A stretch of 64,000 bases of DNA from NCBI GenBank assembly GCA_026120185.1, contig JANUWF010002285.1:1860001-1924000 (forward strand), read 5' to 3'. The notes beneath the pieces are model-generated. The model was not told where the DNA came from, did not search any database, and was given only the letters and a program-made list of their open reading frames with translations. The DNA is from Voacanga thouarsii. Lineage: Eukaryota > Streptophyta > Magnoliopsida > Gentianales > Apocynaceae. Positions 21,728 through 32,735 of this stretch are shown here, piece after piece. A program made the translations under genes and the position numbers. Each line of letters starts with the position of its first letter. Positions within the stretch are counted from its first letter, which is position 1.

Positions 21728-23459
21728 TAATGCGGTTTCATCATGTACATAATTTCTACTATTTTTATGCTCTAATAGAGATAAATTTTTGTTTAAATCA
21801 ACACATACCACTCCATTCTTACCTTGTTTTGCTAGGAAATGGGAAAGATCAAGTAAAGATTCAATGAACAAGAAAAATAGAGAAATGGAGGAAAAATGGA
21901 ACAAAATAAGAACATTGGAAGATTTGTTTAAGTAGAAGGTAGCCTAAGGAAGTTCCCTAGGCCACCAGTTTTGGTTCAATTTAAACAAATTTTCTAGAAA
22001 GCTTATGGCCTAGGGAACACCATCTTCCCTATGCTGCTAAGATTTGTTCAATTGTATATATTGTCCAGAATATTCATGGCCTAGGAAATTTGAACATCCC
22101 TAGGTCGCCAAATTGAATATAAATATGTATGTGTTCAGTAGGTTAGGTGCCCAGGGAACCTCAACTTATCTAGGCTGCCAGTTTTCTTTCTATTTGTCTA
22201 ATTTTTTAAACAACCTCACAGCCTAGGGCAGTTTCAAGTTCCCTAGCCTGCCTGGTTTTTGTTCCTTTTGTAAAATTTTTCCAGAAAAACCACGACCTCG
22301 GGAACTTAGGCCGCCTAGTCCTGTACGTGTAGATAATAAGTTTTACATAGCGGCCCGGGGAAGTTTAACTTCCCTTAGCTAACCATTTTTGTTATACCAG
22401 CCTAGTTTTTCCAGAAACTAGGTGGGTTAGGAATGTTTGACTCTAGAAGAATATGGTGGCCTAGGGAAGTGTTCCTTAGGCTGCCCACTTGAGGAGAAAA
22501 GCTTCTTGTCATTACATTTTGTAGATTTTGGATGACCAACTCATATAAAAAAATTATTTACTCAGCAAATCAAATTAGGAGAGTTGGGAAAAGGCTAAGG
22601 TTTCTCTCAAGAACCCTAGATCGTGAAAGTTTGAATACCAAGAAGAGGGAAGAACTAAGAGATCCAAGAAGAGCAACGGAGTCTACTTGAAGATTGTAAG
22701 AGGAGGAAAAAGAAAAGCTTGTCTATGAGTTTGCCTTTCTACGCTTTCTGTAATATTTCTTGTATTCTTGTACTAAGAAAGGATTTTTAATTGTATTTAA
22801 AGGTTGTACCCTATTTTTGTGCTTGAGAATGATGTATTTTCCTTAGATTTATGATTCTTGTTCATGGGTATTTAGTTATTTAATCTTATTTAGCTATCTT
22901 TGGTTGAATGGGTTTTGATTAATTTATTTCAATTCTTCCTTAATGATTTCAAGAGATAGGGTTGAGGATAGGACACCCATTTGATTAGGTTAGCATTTTT
23001 CATTTTTAATTAACCAGAGAGTGAGGTTAGGAATTAGGGCTAATAACGAAATGATTTATGAAAATTGCCTAAAGATAGGGATTTTGTGACCTCCGGATGG
23101 TTCAAGATAGTGAGTAATGGTTAATGCACCTTTAGGATTGGTTGGTTAGGAAAAGATATCAATCAATCTAACATCGAGGTAGAAATCTCATAACTTGAGA
23201 GAGGGTAAAATTGACATTTGACTCACTCCAGCACCTAGAATTAGGAATTTTGGATTCAAGGGATACTTATTTCTTATGTATTAAGTGGGGGACTTCCTCT
23301 TTGTTGTATGGGATTTTCTCTTTCTTATACCTTAGGGGTATTGTAACTCTCTCTTGTGCAAAAGAATATAAGCTCTCTTCTCATGTAGTTAGTTTACACC
23401 TCACAATTACTTTTGGCGAAACAATGAGGCAAGAAGGAAATAGGAGTGATAACCCTCGT
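21728..23459 (+). mobile_element. 5' LTR of B, first part
   Basis: Matches 61275-62980 throughout, including the palindromic repeat array, the AAGAACCCTAGATC block and the GATTGGTTGGTTAGG block. It is interrupted by element C at 23460; the last about 170 bp are at 31388-31560. The minus-strand open frame that begins here and enters gag (up to 21904) is a chance fusion of LTR and gag. Confidence 0.85.
21938..22485 (+). repeat. Tandem array of palindromic CCTAGG units in B 5' LTR
   Basis: About eight diverged units of roughly 55-75 bp. Each has a GCCTAGGGAA-like half followed within about 25 bp by a TTCCCTAGGC-like half, so each unit could form a hairpin; T-rich spacers such as TTTTCCAGAAA separate them. 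The same array occurs in the 3' LTR at 61480-62010. Confidence 0.8.
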
Positions 23460-23945
23460 TGATATAATCTTATGTTGGCAAATTTGTGGAACAATGGCAA
23501 ACAAATGGGCAAAACCCTTGGCTAAACAAGTATAACCCTAATAGTGGAAATTTGTGGTAAAAGAAGAAAGAAAACTGTTTAACTATTCCCTAGAAAACCT
23601 TTGAAGAACAAAGCATCAAAGACACACAAGAAATATAGCAAGACCTACTATAAATTCACCCAAATATCCTTGGCACAACAAAGAAAATCAAGAATAAGAG
23701 AAGTAGAACAATAGGCACCGAAGCAATGGAATTCAAGATAAATCCTTAGAGGAATAAAGTAACTAAGATGTAATCAAGATAAACCAAAGTGGATTATCCA
23801 AAGATTTTAGAGACTCATATATTGGGAGGACTAAACCCTAAGCAAGGTCTTGAACAAGATGAACAATGAGGTTAAACCTCTCAAAGTTCTCTTTCACAAT
23901 TTGAAATAATGTAAGATGAATTGTCTTATCAAAGCACAAAAGATG

Positions 23946-23953
23946 TATTTATA
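23946..23953 (-). promoter_or_regulatory. TATA box in C 3' LTR
   Basis: TATAAATA on the minus strand; the same motif is at 30770-30777 in the other LTR. Confidence 0.6.
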
Positions 23954-24088
23954 CTACGCTAACCCTAGCTAAGTGACTACTAAGGTCCCAAGATAATTTA
24001 AGGGATAAAAGGGTCATTACAAAGTATTTAAAATAGAGAAAATGCGGAGAAAATAGTAAAAATCAGTAAAACAGGAGGCCCTGCTCGA

Positions 24089-24300
24089 TTGGACCCGGTG
24101 CCATGAGCAGGTGCTAACCTAGTGCCAGGTCAACACTGGAATTCCAACGCTTTGTCTAACTGGACCCGGCGCCAGGAATAGGTGCTGGGCCTGGCTCCAA
24201 GTCAACACTGGAAATCCAGCATTTTGGCTAGCAGAGTGCACCTGGCACTAATATGCCTACTGGGGTAGGTGCCAGGTTAAACTGGATGCTAGATTTTAGC
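24089..24300. repeat. 71-bp tandem units with GGCGCCAGG-type motifs in C LTR
   Basis: Two clear units start at 24089 and 24160 (TTGGACCCGGTGCC and CTGGACCCGGCGCC), each with a CAACACTGGAA block; a third, more diverged unit follows. They stand out as GC-rich in an AT-rich LTR. The copy in the other LTR is at about 30925-31130. Confidence 0.75.
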
Positions 24301-24350
24301 TTTTGTCTCTCTTTTGCCGCTCCCTCTTTTGGGGCTGGCATGGGCTGTTG

Positions 24351-25640
24351 TTAAGATTCCACTTGAATGTTCATCAAGTTAAGTTCGTGGTTGCCTTCAT
24401 TACTCAAAATCTCTTCCATTATCAAGTATAGTTGTAAGAGCAGTTGGATATCGCCTTGGAGTCTCTTAGTCCTTGATCTTGTCATTGGCCATTGCATTGT
24501 CACTTCCCCTTTTTTAGTGTAAACTGCTTAGTTGGCTGGATTCCAATTATTTTCCCCTTCTTGAAGTTGATTCTTCCATAAATTATCACCTACATCAAAA
24601 TGAGTTATGTCACTAATGTTTAATGTAGCACTAACTTTATACTCACTAGGTGAGTCGATCTTGTAGGCATTATCTCCAACTTGGCCAATGACTTAGAATG
24701 ATCCATCACCTCTTAGGTCTAACTTACTCCTCTTTTGAGTAGGAAATCTCTCTTTGTAAAGGTACACCCAAATTCAATTGTCGGGCTCAAATGAAATCTA
24801 TTTCCTTCCTTTGTTGCGCTTAAGTGTAATATCTTCATTTCGCTTTGCGATGGCTACCTTTAGTTTTCATAGAGTGCCTTCACTAATTCGGCTTTCTTGG
24901 CTTCATCAAGATTCATGCATTCTCCTACAGGTAAAGGAACCAAGTCCAAAGGCATTAGATGATTAAAACCATACACAACTTTAAAAAAAGAATAGGAAGT
25001 AGTAGAATGGATAGCCTGGATGTAAGAAAACTCAATGTGTGGCAGGCACTCTTTCCAATTCTTCATGTTTTTCTTAACAATGGTCCTCAAGAGTTGGGTG
25101 AGTGTTCAGTTAACTACCTCCATTTGCCCATCCATTTGGAGATGACAAGCAATGGAGAACAAAAGATTAGTACTAAGTTTATTCCATAAGACCCTCCAAA
25201 AATAGCTAAGGAATTTAATGTCCCTATTGGACAGAATAGTCCTTAGGATTCTATGCATCCTTACCACTTGCATAAAGAATAAATTTGCAATATATAAAGC
25301 ATCATTAGTTTTGAAACAAGCCAAAAAATGAGCCATTTTTGAAAACCTATCAATAACCAAAAATATGGAAACCTTGCCCCCTTTGGATTTAGGTAACCCT
25401 AAATCAAAATGTCCATTGAAATATCAACCCAAAAGGTATTTGCAATGGGCAAAGGAGCATACAGTCCATGTGGAAGTGACCTAGATTTAGCTCGCCTACA
25501 TGTTATGCATTGAAAACAATGTTTTTCTACATCCCTTTTCATTTGTAGCCAAAAGAAGTGTTCTTTAAGTATGCCTAAGGTTTTTGGAACACCAAAGTGT
25601 CCCATTAGTCCCCCACTATGAGGCTCCTTAACTAACAACT
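24351..25640 (-). pseudogene. Integrase of Gypsy element C, ending inside the 3' LTR
   Basis: Minus-strand order: GGLMGHFGVPKTL and HCFQCITCRRAKSRSLPHG (zinc domain, 25620-25480); WVDISMDIL (first Asp kept); [14 protein letters not shown] (second catalytic Asp is Asn, codon 25226-25228); DGQMEVVN (Glu kept, near 25110); NWKECLPHIEFSY. The GPY/F-type domain is FPTQKRSKLDLRGDGSF near 24700 and GDNAYKIDSPSEYKVSATLN near 24640. The frame then runs QLQEGENN across the polypurine tract into the LTR, with one in-frame TAA. It encodes PMTRSRTKRLQGD and stops at 24351. Stops and the Asp loss make it inactive. Confidence 0.85.
24550..24562 (-). other. Polypurine tract of C
   Basis: AAGAAGGGGAAAA on the minus strand, directly before the LTR; it is also the QEGEN coding segment of integrase. 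Confidence 0.75.
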
Positions 25641-26500
25641 CCTAACAGACCCTTTTGGCTTGATTCCCTAAACAAAAATCTGGCATGCCTATAGTATTTA
25701 GCAAATGCACATTTTTTACAAGCATGAAAGATTTCCCTAAACTCCTTATCATTTTCATATAATCCCTTCACAAGCTAAAACCTAGAATTTTAGCATCCAA
25801 AAAGTTTAAAAGTACATATATTTGAGATAGTGCGTCAGCAAACACATTGTCCTTACCCTTTTTATATTAAATAAGAAAAGAAAATGTCTCAATGAACTCC
25901 ATCCATCTTGCATACCTCTTGTTCAAGTTGTTTTAGCTTTTTAGGTGCTTAACAGTTTCATGGTCAGTATGGATCACATACTCTCTTGGCAATAGATAGT
26001 GTTGCTAATATTCTAAGGACCTCACCAAGGCAAAACGTTCTTTGTCATAGGTGGAGTAATTAGTGGCTATCCCAATCAATTTCTCACTGAAATAAGCAAT
26101 GGGTTTTTTATCTTGGGTTAGAACTACACCTATCCCCACCCCACTTTCATTACTATATTTCAAATACTTTCTCAAAATTAGGTAGGATGAGAATTAAAAC
26201 ATGTCTTAATTTGTCATTTAGGGTTTGAAATGTTTGTTGTTGGGCTTTCTCCCACTTAAATCCCACCCATTTTCTTCACCACTTCAGTTAGAGGGGCTAC
26301 TAGGGTTTAAAGTTTTAGATGAATCTCCTAGCCCAAGTAAGCTTCAAACTTGGGTAATGGTGGTAGGAGTAGGCCAATTTTGGATGGCTTTCACTTTTCC
26401 CTCATCAACCTCAATTCCCTTAGCATTCACAACATACCCAAGAAATGTACTCTTTTCCAAATAAAAAGAGCATTTTTTTCAAGTTAACATATAATCTTTC
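25641..26500 (-). pseudogene. RNase H region of Gypsy element C
   Basis: Lies between RT and integrase. Scattered minus-strand segments match Gypsy RNase [21 protein letters not shown] near 26070, REYVIHTDHETVKHLK near 25970, and a KGKDNVFADALSQI segment near 25840. Multiple stops and shifts occur, so no continuous frame survives. Confidence 0.65.
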
Positions 26501-27150
26501 CCTTCAAAGAGCAACAAGCACATATTGAAGATGATTCAAATGATTTACATATGATTTGCGATAAATTAAAATGTCATAAAAATACACAACAACAAATTTC
26601 CCAATGAATTCTCTTAAAACATTATACATTAAACACATGATAGTACTAGGAGCATTAGACAACCCAAAAGGCATAACAAGACACTCATACAATCCTTGTT
26701 TAGTTTTGAAAGTCATTTTCCATTCATCCCCTTTCCCTAATCCTAATTTGGTGATAACTGGATTTCAAGTCAATTTTAGAGAAAATACTTGCACCGAACA
26801 ATTTATCAAGTAAGTTTTCTAGCGAAGGAATGGGATAGTGATACTTAACAGTAATGTTGTTGATGGCACGACAATCTACACACATGCGCTACGTTCCATC
26901 CTTCTTGAGAACCAAGAGAACCGAAATTGCACAAGCGCTTATGCTCTCTCTCATATGTCCCTTCTCAAGTAACAAGTAACTCCTCCATTTGCTTTTGTAA
27001 TTCTTTAGCCTCCTCCTGATTGGTTCTATAAGCTAGTCGGTTGGGGGTAATGGCACCGGACACAAAGTCTATTTGGTGCTCGATTACCTTCATAGGTCGT
27101 AATTCTTGAGGTACCTCAATTGGGAAAACATCATCAAACTCTTGGAGAAT
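26501..27150 (-). pseudogene. Reverse transcriptase of Gypsy element C
   Basis: The minus strand reads EFDDVFPIEVPQEL and IEHQIDFVSGAITPNRLAYR near 27150-27020. After a damaged stretch come [20 protein letters not shown] and APSTIMCLM near 26715-26620, then [17 protein letters not shown] near 26590. The invariant YFDD is YFYD: the first catalytic Asp has become Tyr (26573-26584). The motif order is Ty3/Gypsy RT; the residue change alone would abolish activity. Confidence 0.85.
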
Positions 27151-27900
27151 AGCTGTAATTTCACTTAGCAAAGACAAGGTAGAATCATTAGTAGAAACAT
27201 AGGATCCTTTGCAAATAAGAAGGATAACCAGTTCTTTAGCCTCTATTGCTTCTATGATCTCACTCATTTTTACAAAATAATTCACTTTTCTTTTACCTCC
27301 GCTCTTTTGTCGTTGCTCACTTCCAGCTGTGACGGTTAATGGCACTTTTTTTCCATTCTCTCCCTCAATTCTTTCTCTTCCTCTCTTATTCTTTTCTATC
27401 TAACTCTTGTTTTTGCTTAGTATCTTGCGCTCCCTTTTTCTTTTCTCTTTCCCTCATGATCTTTTGGTCTTTATTTACCTCATTTGGGGGCATGGGGGTT
27501 AGAATGAATTCGGATCACTCATTGACAATAGAATAGGTGTTCTTTCTCCCATCATACTTTACATTCCTCTCATATTACCAAGGTCTCACTAAGAGCAAAT
27601 GCCCCACTTGCATAGGCACTACATCATATAGCACATCATCTTTGTAGTTTCCTATTTCAAAAGTCACCGAGACTTGTTTGTTGACCCTCAATTATCTACT
27701 ATCATTCAACCATTTTAGGTTGAAGGGCTTGGGGTGTTTAATCCATTTCATTCCCAACTCATCAACTAAATTTGCAATAATCACATTAGTGTAACTTCCA
27801 CTATGTATAATGACACTACAAGGGGTCTTGTTGATTAGACACCTTGTGTAGAATATGTTTTCCTTTGTTGATGGTCTTGGTCTTTGATGGCTTGGGAGTT
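27151..27900 (-). pseudogene. Protease region of Gypsy element C
   Basis: Near 27860-27760 the minus strand reads NIFYTRCLINKTPCSVII then HSGSYTNVIIANLVDELG. The retropepsin D-S-G is HSG (27797-27805), catalytic Asp replaced by His. Downstream is a Lys/Arg-rich linker before MSEIIEAIEAKELVIL, as in related Gypsy polyproteins. Confidence 0.7.
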
Positions 27901-27999
27901 CAATGGTCTCCTAGTGATTCCAACTAAGGAATACTTTTGGCCAACTATTTCCACTTCATCACTTTCCTCTTCCATATTTTCTTCTTATTCTCCTTGGCA

Positions 28000-29364
28000 T
28001 CGTTTTCCCTTATTTTCTTCATCGATAGAGACTTCTCCATAGGGGTTAGTGTAGCCCTTTTACTTGGACTTTCATGGGAATTATGTCCATAGCCAAGATA
28101 ATTAAAGCATTTGATATCTCTATTTCATTGTGGTCTTTGCATGGCTTTTCCTTTATCCTTATTCCAACATTTCCTAGGTTTCCAATCTTCCCTTAGTTTT
28201 CATCATTCCCTTGGTTTGTTGTACTCTCTTTGGAAGGGTTAAAAGCATCCACTTTTTTGATTGGCATCTTGCTAGTGGTGTTCGTATTTTGAAATGCAGG
28301 CTTAGCAAAAGTCCTCCTTTTTAGTTTTTTTTCAATCCTGGCAGTAACATGAACCATGTCCTCAAGTCAGTCATAGGAGTGCAACACTTCCAAATTGGCT
28401 ATTTTTCTATTCAATCCACCCAAGAATCTAGCTTTTATTACCCTAGGATCCTCTTGGATTTAGGCTCTCATCAACATCATCTCCATTTCTTTATGGTAGT
28501 CCTACACACCTTTATTCTCTTATTTAAGCAATTAAATTATTTAGTAGAAGTATTGGTAGTAGTGGTGTGGGATAAACCTAGCCCTCATCAGGTCTTTTAA
28601 CAAGTTCTATTTACCCACGTCTTTTACTCCCATTTACCTCTTTTGAGCACTAACTTGCTCCCAGCAAACTAATGCATACTCCAAAGACCCCAAATTAGCT
28701 AGCCTCTTCTTAGATCTTTCACTATAGGTATTATATTGAAAGTATATCTCCATTTTGCTCTCCCATTTGGAAATAGGCTTCACGATCACTCTTTTAATAT
28801 AATGTTGGTGGCTTCAACTTGATATGGTTCAACTCCCTATCCTCATCATTTTCTTCTCTCCTACCTCTTTTATTACCCGATCTTCTATTGAATTCCATAT
28901 ATGTATCGCCATGTTCCCTTTCATACCATTCATCAACTACATCAAATTCTCTTTCCAACCCTCTTAGATTGTTTCCCCCATTCCTTCCTTGATCCCTACC
29001 TCATCCCCTTCTCATACCATGCCTACCCCCTCTCATGGGAGCTTGTTGGAGTCCCCCAAATTAGCGATGCCCATACTCCTCAACTTGTTCGAGCATTTAG
29101 TAGAGCAGTATAGGCATCATCATCCCTCATTCTAGGGTTAGGGGATCCAAATCTCTCTTGACCTCTGCTTTGTGCAACGGTAGAAAAGGTACCAAGTTAA
29201 TTCCTCAACCACGTTAGCTCCCTTATCATGTGTTGAAACTCACTTTGCATAGTTCATATTATAGCTTGCAAATCATCTCGCAAAGCCCTAGCACCAAGTG
29301 GTTCTTCTTATGGACTACTATGAGCACTTAGATTAGGTCTAGGAAGTTCTTGTTCATAGGCCAT
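28000..29364 (-). pseudogene. gag of Gypsy element C
   Basis: The start codon is at 29364-29362 (MAYEQELPRPNLSAHSS). The gag domain is spread over frames: a DYHKEMEMMLMRA-like segment near 28490, an RFLGGLNRKIANLEVLHSYD-like segment near 28410, and VHVTARIEKK near 28340. The zinc knuckle near 28120-28080 reads KCFNYLGYGHNSHES: of the three Cys only the first remains, the His is kept. Several stops. A's gag is the nearest relative in this window. Confidence 0.75.
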
Positions 29365-30258
29365 GGCAATGATATTACTCAAAGAGTTATACCTGCAAAA
29401 GATATTAATAAATAAAAAAAAAAGTAGTTCCTTTCTTCACTTCCTTGCATGTTTACTCTCAATAGTTTTCACTTTGGCTCGTGTTTACACTCGTCTTTAC
29501 TCTCTTTGGCTTTTTTGATATTAGTCTCTCCTTCTTACCTTTTTCTCAACATTCAAACCTTCTTGTTCAATCTAATCCTCCCCAATAGTGAAAGATTTAG
29601 TCTAACCAAGTGAATTAACAAAATTCAATGGATTTTCCAATTAGGGGGTCTTAGGGAAATTTCAACAAAAACATGTTGGGAACCCTAACCAAACAAGTCT
29701 TTCAAACAAGAATTTCAAAGAACAAGGACTCAAGTAGTGCAAGAACAATCACTAAAACATAAGAAAGTAATTTTAAACAAGAATTAGCAAGAACAAGAAA
29801 TAAGAAGAACTAGTACATAGAAATAGGAAGAACAAGACTACGACATATGTGTAATGGCAAAGATGAGTTCAATGAGTATGGATTTCAACAATAGAGTGAT
29901 ATATCAAGTCCGAACATCCCAAGGAATTAAAATTAATAGTAAAAGCCTATAACTATAAGCACAAATATCCTCATAGAACATTTACCAAACACCTTGATTG
30001 CAATCTCATCACTTAAGAACAACCAATATTTTCACCTATATTCAAGCCCATTTCCTCCACAAACACAAGACAAATTTATTCCCAAGGATTATATTAATAT
30101 CAAGGAGTAATTTTCTCAAGGAAAAATCAAGATATAGCAAATATTTCATGACCCTTTTGGAGTATGTTTTTGAATTACGGGATTCCCCCTTTTTTTTTTC
30201 TTCAACTTAAAGGGCTCCTTTTCTTAATGTCAAGCTTTGATTGAGATCAAGGATTTTC
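29365..30258 (-). mobile_element. 5' leader of C
   Basis: About 0.9 kb between PBS and gag start, with no coding similarity; pyrimidine-rich on the plus strand near 29430-29560. Nothing else seen. Confidence 0.6.
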
Positions 30259-30272
30259 TTTCACTAATACCA
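30259..30272 (-). other. Primer-binding site of C (initiator tRNA-Met type, decayed)
   Basis: TGGTATTAGTGAAA on the minus strand, seven bases after the LTR end; the usual site is TGGTATCAGAGC. Nine of twelve positions agree in an ungapped reading. Confidence 0.6.
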
Positions 30273-30279
30273 AACTCTT

Positions 30280-31387
30280 TGATATAATCTTGTGTTGGCA
30301 AATTTGTGGAATAATGGCAAACAAATAGGTAAAACCCTTGGCTAAACAAGTATAACCCCAACAGTGGAAATTTGTAGCAAAAGAAGAAAGAAAACTATCT
30401 AACAATTCCCTAGCAAACCTTTGATTTGAAGAACAAAGCATCAAAGACCCACAAGAAATATAGCAAGATATACTATAAATTCACCCAAATATCCTTGACA
30501 CAACAAAGAAAATCAAGAATAAGAGAAGTAGAACTATAGGCACCTAAGTAATGAAATTCAAGATAAAACCTTAGAGAAATAGAGCAACTAAGAACTAATC
30601 AATAGAAACTAAATTAACTATCCAAAGATTTTAAAGACTCATACATAGGGAGGACTAAACCCTAAGCAAGGTCTTGAGCAAGATGAACAGTGATATTAAG
30701 CCTTTCAAAGCTCTCTTTCACAATTTGAAATAATGCAAGATGAATTATCTTGTCAAATCACAAAATATGTATTTATACGATCCTAGCCCTAGCTAAGTGA
30801 CTATTAAGGTCCTAATGTAATTTAAGGGCTAAAAAGGTCTTTAAAGTGTTTAAAATAGAGGGAATGTAAAAAAAAAATAAAAAATAAAAAATAGTAAAAA
30901 TCGGCAAAACAGAGGGTCCTACGCAACTGGACCCGGCGCCATGAGGAGGTGCTGACCTTGCACTATGTCAGCACTAGAATTCTAGCACTCTATCTGACTG
31001 GACCCAGTGCCAGGAGTAGGTGCTGGACTTGGTGCCAGGACAACACTGGAATTCTAACATTTTAGCGGGCAAAGTGCACCTAATGCCAGGTATGCCTACT
31101 GGGGCTGGCGCCAGGTTGAAATTGGAAGCTGGATTTCAATGTTTTCTCCCTTTTTCGCTCCCTCTGTCAGTGCAAGCATGGGCTGTTATTGGGATTCGAC
31201 GTGAATGTTCATCAAATTAACTTCGCAGCTACCTTCATCACTCTAAATCTCTTCCATCATCAAGTATGGTTATAGGAGCAATTGGATATCTTCTTGGAGT
31301 CTCTTGGTCTTTGATCTTGTTATTGGCCCATGCATTTTTGTTCTCCCTTCTTGAGTTTGAACTGCTTGGTTGGCTTGATTCCTATCA
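30280..31387 (-). mobile_element. 5' LTR of C
   Basis: 1108 bp, ends TGATATAATC and CCTATCA. TATA box on the minus strand at 30770-30777. In this copy the U3 end also reads as an open frame (HGPITRSKTKRLQEDI), equivalent to the pol end in the 3' LTR. Confidence 0.9.
30770..30777 (-). promoter_or_regulatory. TATA box in C 5' LTR
   Basis: TATAAATA on the minus strand, the promoter expected to transcribe C. Confidence 0.6.
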
Positions 31388-31560
31388 CCCGTTTCGTAAG
31401 GTTTTTTGATACTTGCCAATGATACCAAACTACATGATAGGTGCAATTGCCTCTATTTATGTGTGTTGTATGATTCTATTTGGCATTTTAACTATTAAAA
31501 CTTGTGTATATAAAGCACAATGATTGAGATTTTTCTTACACAAATAAATGCACGCATCCA
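31388..31560 (+). mobile_element. 5' LTR of B, end part
   Basis: Resumes after C and matches 62975-63142: GATACTTGCCAA, a GTGTTGTATG block, GAGATTTTTCTTACAC, end ACGCATCCA. Confidence 0.85.
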
Positions 31561-31565
31561 GTTTT

Positions 31566-31585
31566 TGGCACTGTTGTCAGGGAAC
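31566..31585 (+). other. Primer-binding site of B, decayed tRNA-Asp type
   Basis: TGGCACTGTTGTCAGGGAAC, five bases after the LTR. It differs from the TGGCGCCGTTGCCGGGGA-type site by C-to-T/G-to-A changes. Confidence 0.8.
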
Positions 31586-32411
31586 GGTGTTTGTTACATT
31601 TTATGAAACTTTAATTCTTGTTTATTTAGCCTTGTACGTGTAAATACACTTGCACTATCACTAACTTATTTTTGAATAGTTGATCTTTGTGTGTTGTGAT
31701 TGTATTTTATTTTGGCAAAAGTTGTAGTTGAAGATTCTTGAATTAAATTGTATATGAAAACTCTTTATTGTTGATGTATTACCAAATTTGTATTTGAAGA
31801 ATTTTTCTTGTATTATTGTTGTATTGTCATTGTACAATCTACTCAATTGGATATTTGAATAATTTCAATTTCATTTTTAGTTTAATTATTTATATCTTGT
31901 CCATTGATTGGTTGAGTAAGAATGGTTTTGGAGGAATTTGTTGGAAGTGGAGATTTGTGGTGTATAATTCATGGTGTAGGATTCTTTGGTTTGGAAATTA
32001 GAGATTTGTTGATTAGACTGAGATTTTACTCATTTTTGTTGAAATTGAGATTTTGAACTTGAAATGAAGAACATGATGTATGTTTTGGGCTTGTGAATTT
32101 GTTGTACGGAATTTCTTTTGGATTTATGCTAATTCTTTATTCATTTTTGTGGAATGGAAATTTTTTTTATCTCTTTTGAATATGCATTGTGATTTGAAGC
32201 TTAAGGGCTGTTTTGGAAAGAAATTTCATTTTTGTTTTTGTTTGATAAACGAATGGGTCATTTGGACTTGAATTTTTTGTTCATCTTTTCGAACTAAAAT
32301 CATTATTTCATCATGAAATTTGTTTTTGGGCATGTAAAATTGTGGTTTAATGAATATATTGACGATTATTAATCTTTTATGTGTTCTCTTGAAAGATAAG
32401 TTCAATTGTAC
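31586..32411 (+). mobile_element. 5' leader of B
   Basis: T-rich, non-coding leader of about 0.8 kb before the gag start. No signal beyond the PBS seen. Confidence 0.6.
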
Positions 32412-32735
32412 ATGAGCAAGAGAAATCAAGGTGACATTATAGATTTTGACCCGGAACTGGAAAGAATGTTAATAAGGTTGAGAAAAGAAAGATACGTTGG
32501 ACAAGAAGGTTTTCACATGAAAAACTTTGAAAATATGGCAAACCCTAGTGTCCACATTGGAGTTCATGGCGAGGAAACCCATATAGGCGATGGGGGAAAT
32601 GGAAATGGGAATGACAGAAAAATTATGGGAGATTAAGCAAGGCCTTTGCTTTATGGGACCTTTTCCAAAATTTTTTGGTAACAAGTATATTTTGGTAGCT
32701 ATTAACTATGTGTCTAAGTGGGAAGAAACACAGGT
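32412..32735 (+). pseudogene. gag start fused to integrase core of B
   Basis: The first part reads MSKRNQGDIIDFDPELERML then IRLRKERY, the N-terminal gag sequence of Athila/Tat elements. After a Gly/Asn-rich stretch near 32600, another frame reads [20 protein letters not shown] and VSKWEETQV, the start of the integrase core. The rest of gag, protease, RT and RNase H is absent, so an internal deletion of several kb joined the two. The expected GIDF with the first catalytic Asp reads GLCF. G1 interrupts the core at CAGGT (32731-32735). B could move only with help from a relative. Confidence 0.75.

Larger units (their letters stand above)
23460..24549 (-). mobile_element. 3' LTR of C
   Basis: 1090 bp, aligned with 30280-31387. 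A minus-strand TATA box lies at 23946-23953. GC-rich tandem units lie at 24089-24300. The right 199 nt also carry the end of pol (stop at 24351-24353). Confidence 0.9.
23460..31387 (-). mobile_element. Ty3/Gypsy element C (7.9 kb, minus strand)
   Basis: Full-length but degenerate, inserted in the 5' LTR of B. Ends are TGATATAATC and CCTATCA; target duplications CTCGT (23455-23459) and CCCGT (31388-31392). Minus-strand order: 5' LTR 30280-31387, PBS near 30259-30272, leader, gag from 29364, protease, RT, RNase H, integrase, PPT at 24550, 3' LTR 23460-24549. It is closely related to element A. LTR starts differ at 8 of 111 positions, all transitions. Confidence 0.9.

Noticed and set aside
21248..21904. 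A 218-codon minus-strand frame as an intact gag
   Set aside because: Its first about 60 codons are LTR of B read backwards; only the part below 21727 is gag, and it breaks in the zinc knuckle.
21938..22485. Regular palindromic repeats resembling a CRISPR array
   Set aside because: Units are diverged, repeat and spacer are not distinct, and the array lies in a plant LTR with a second copy in the partner LTR.
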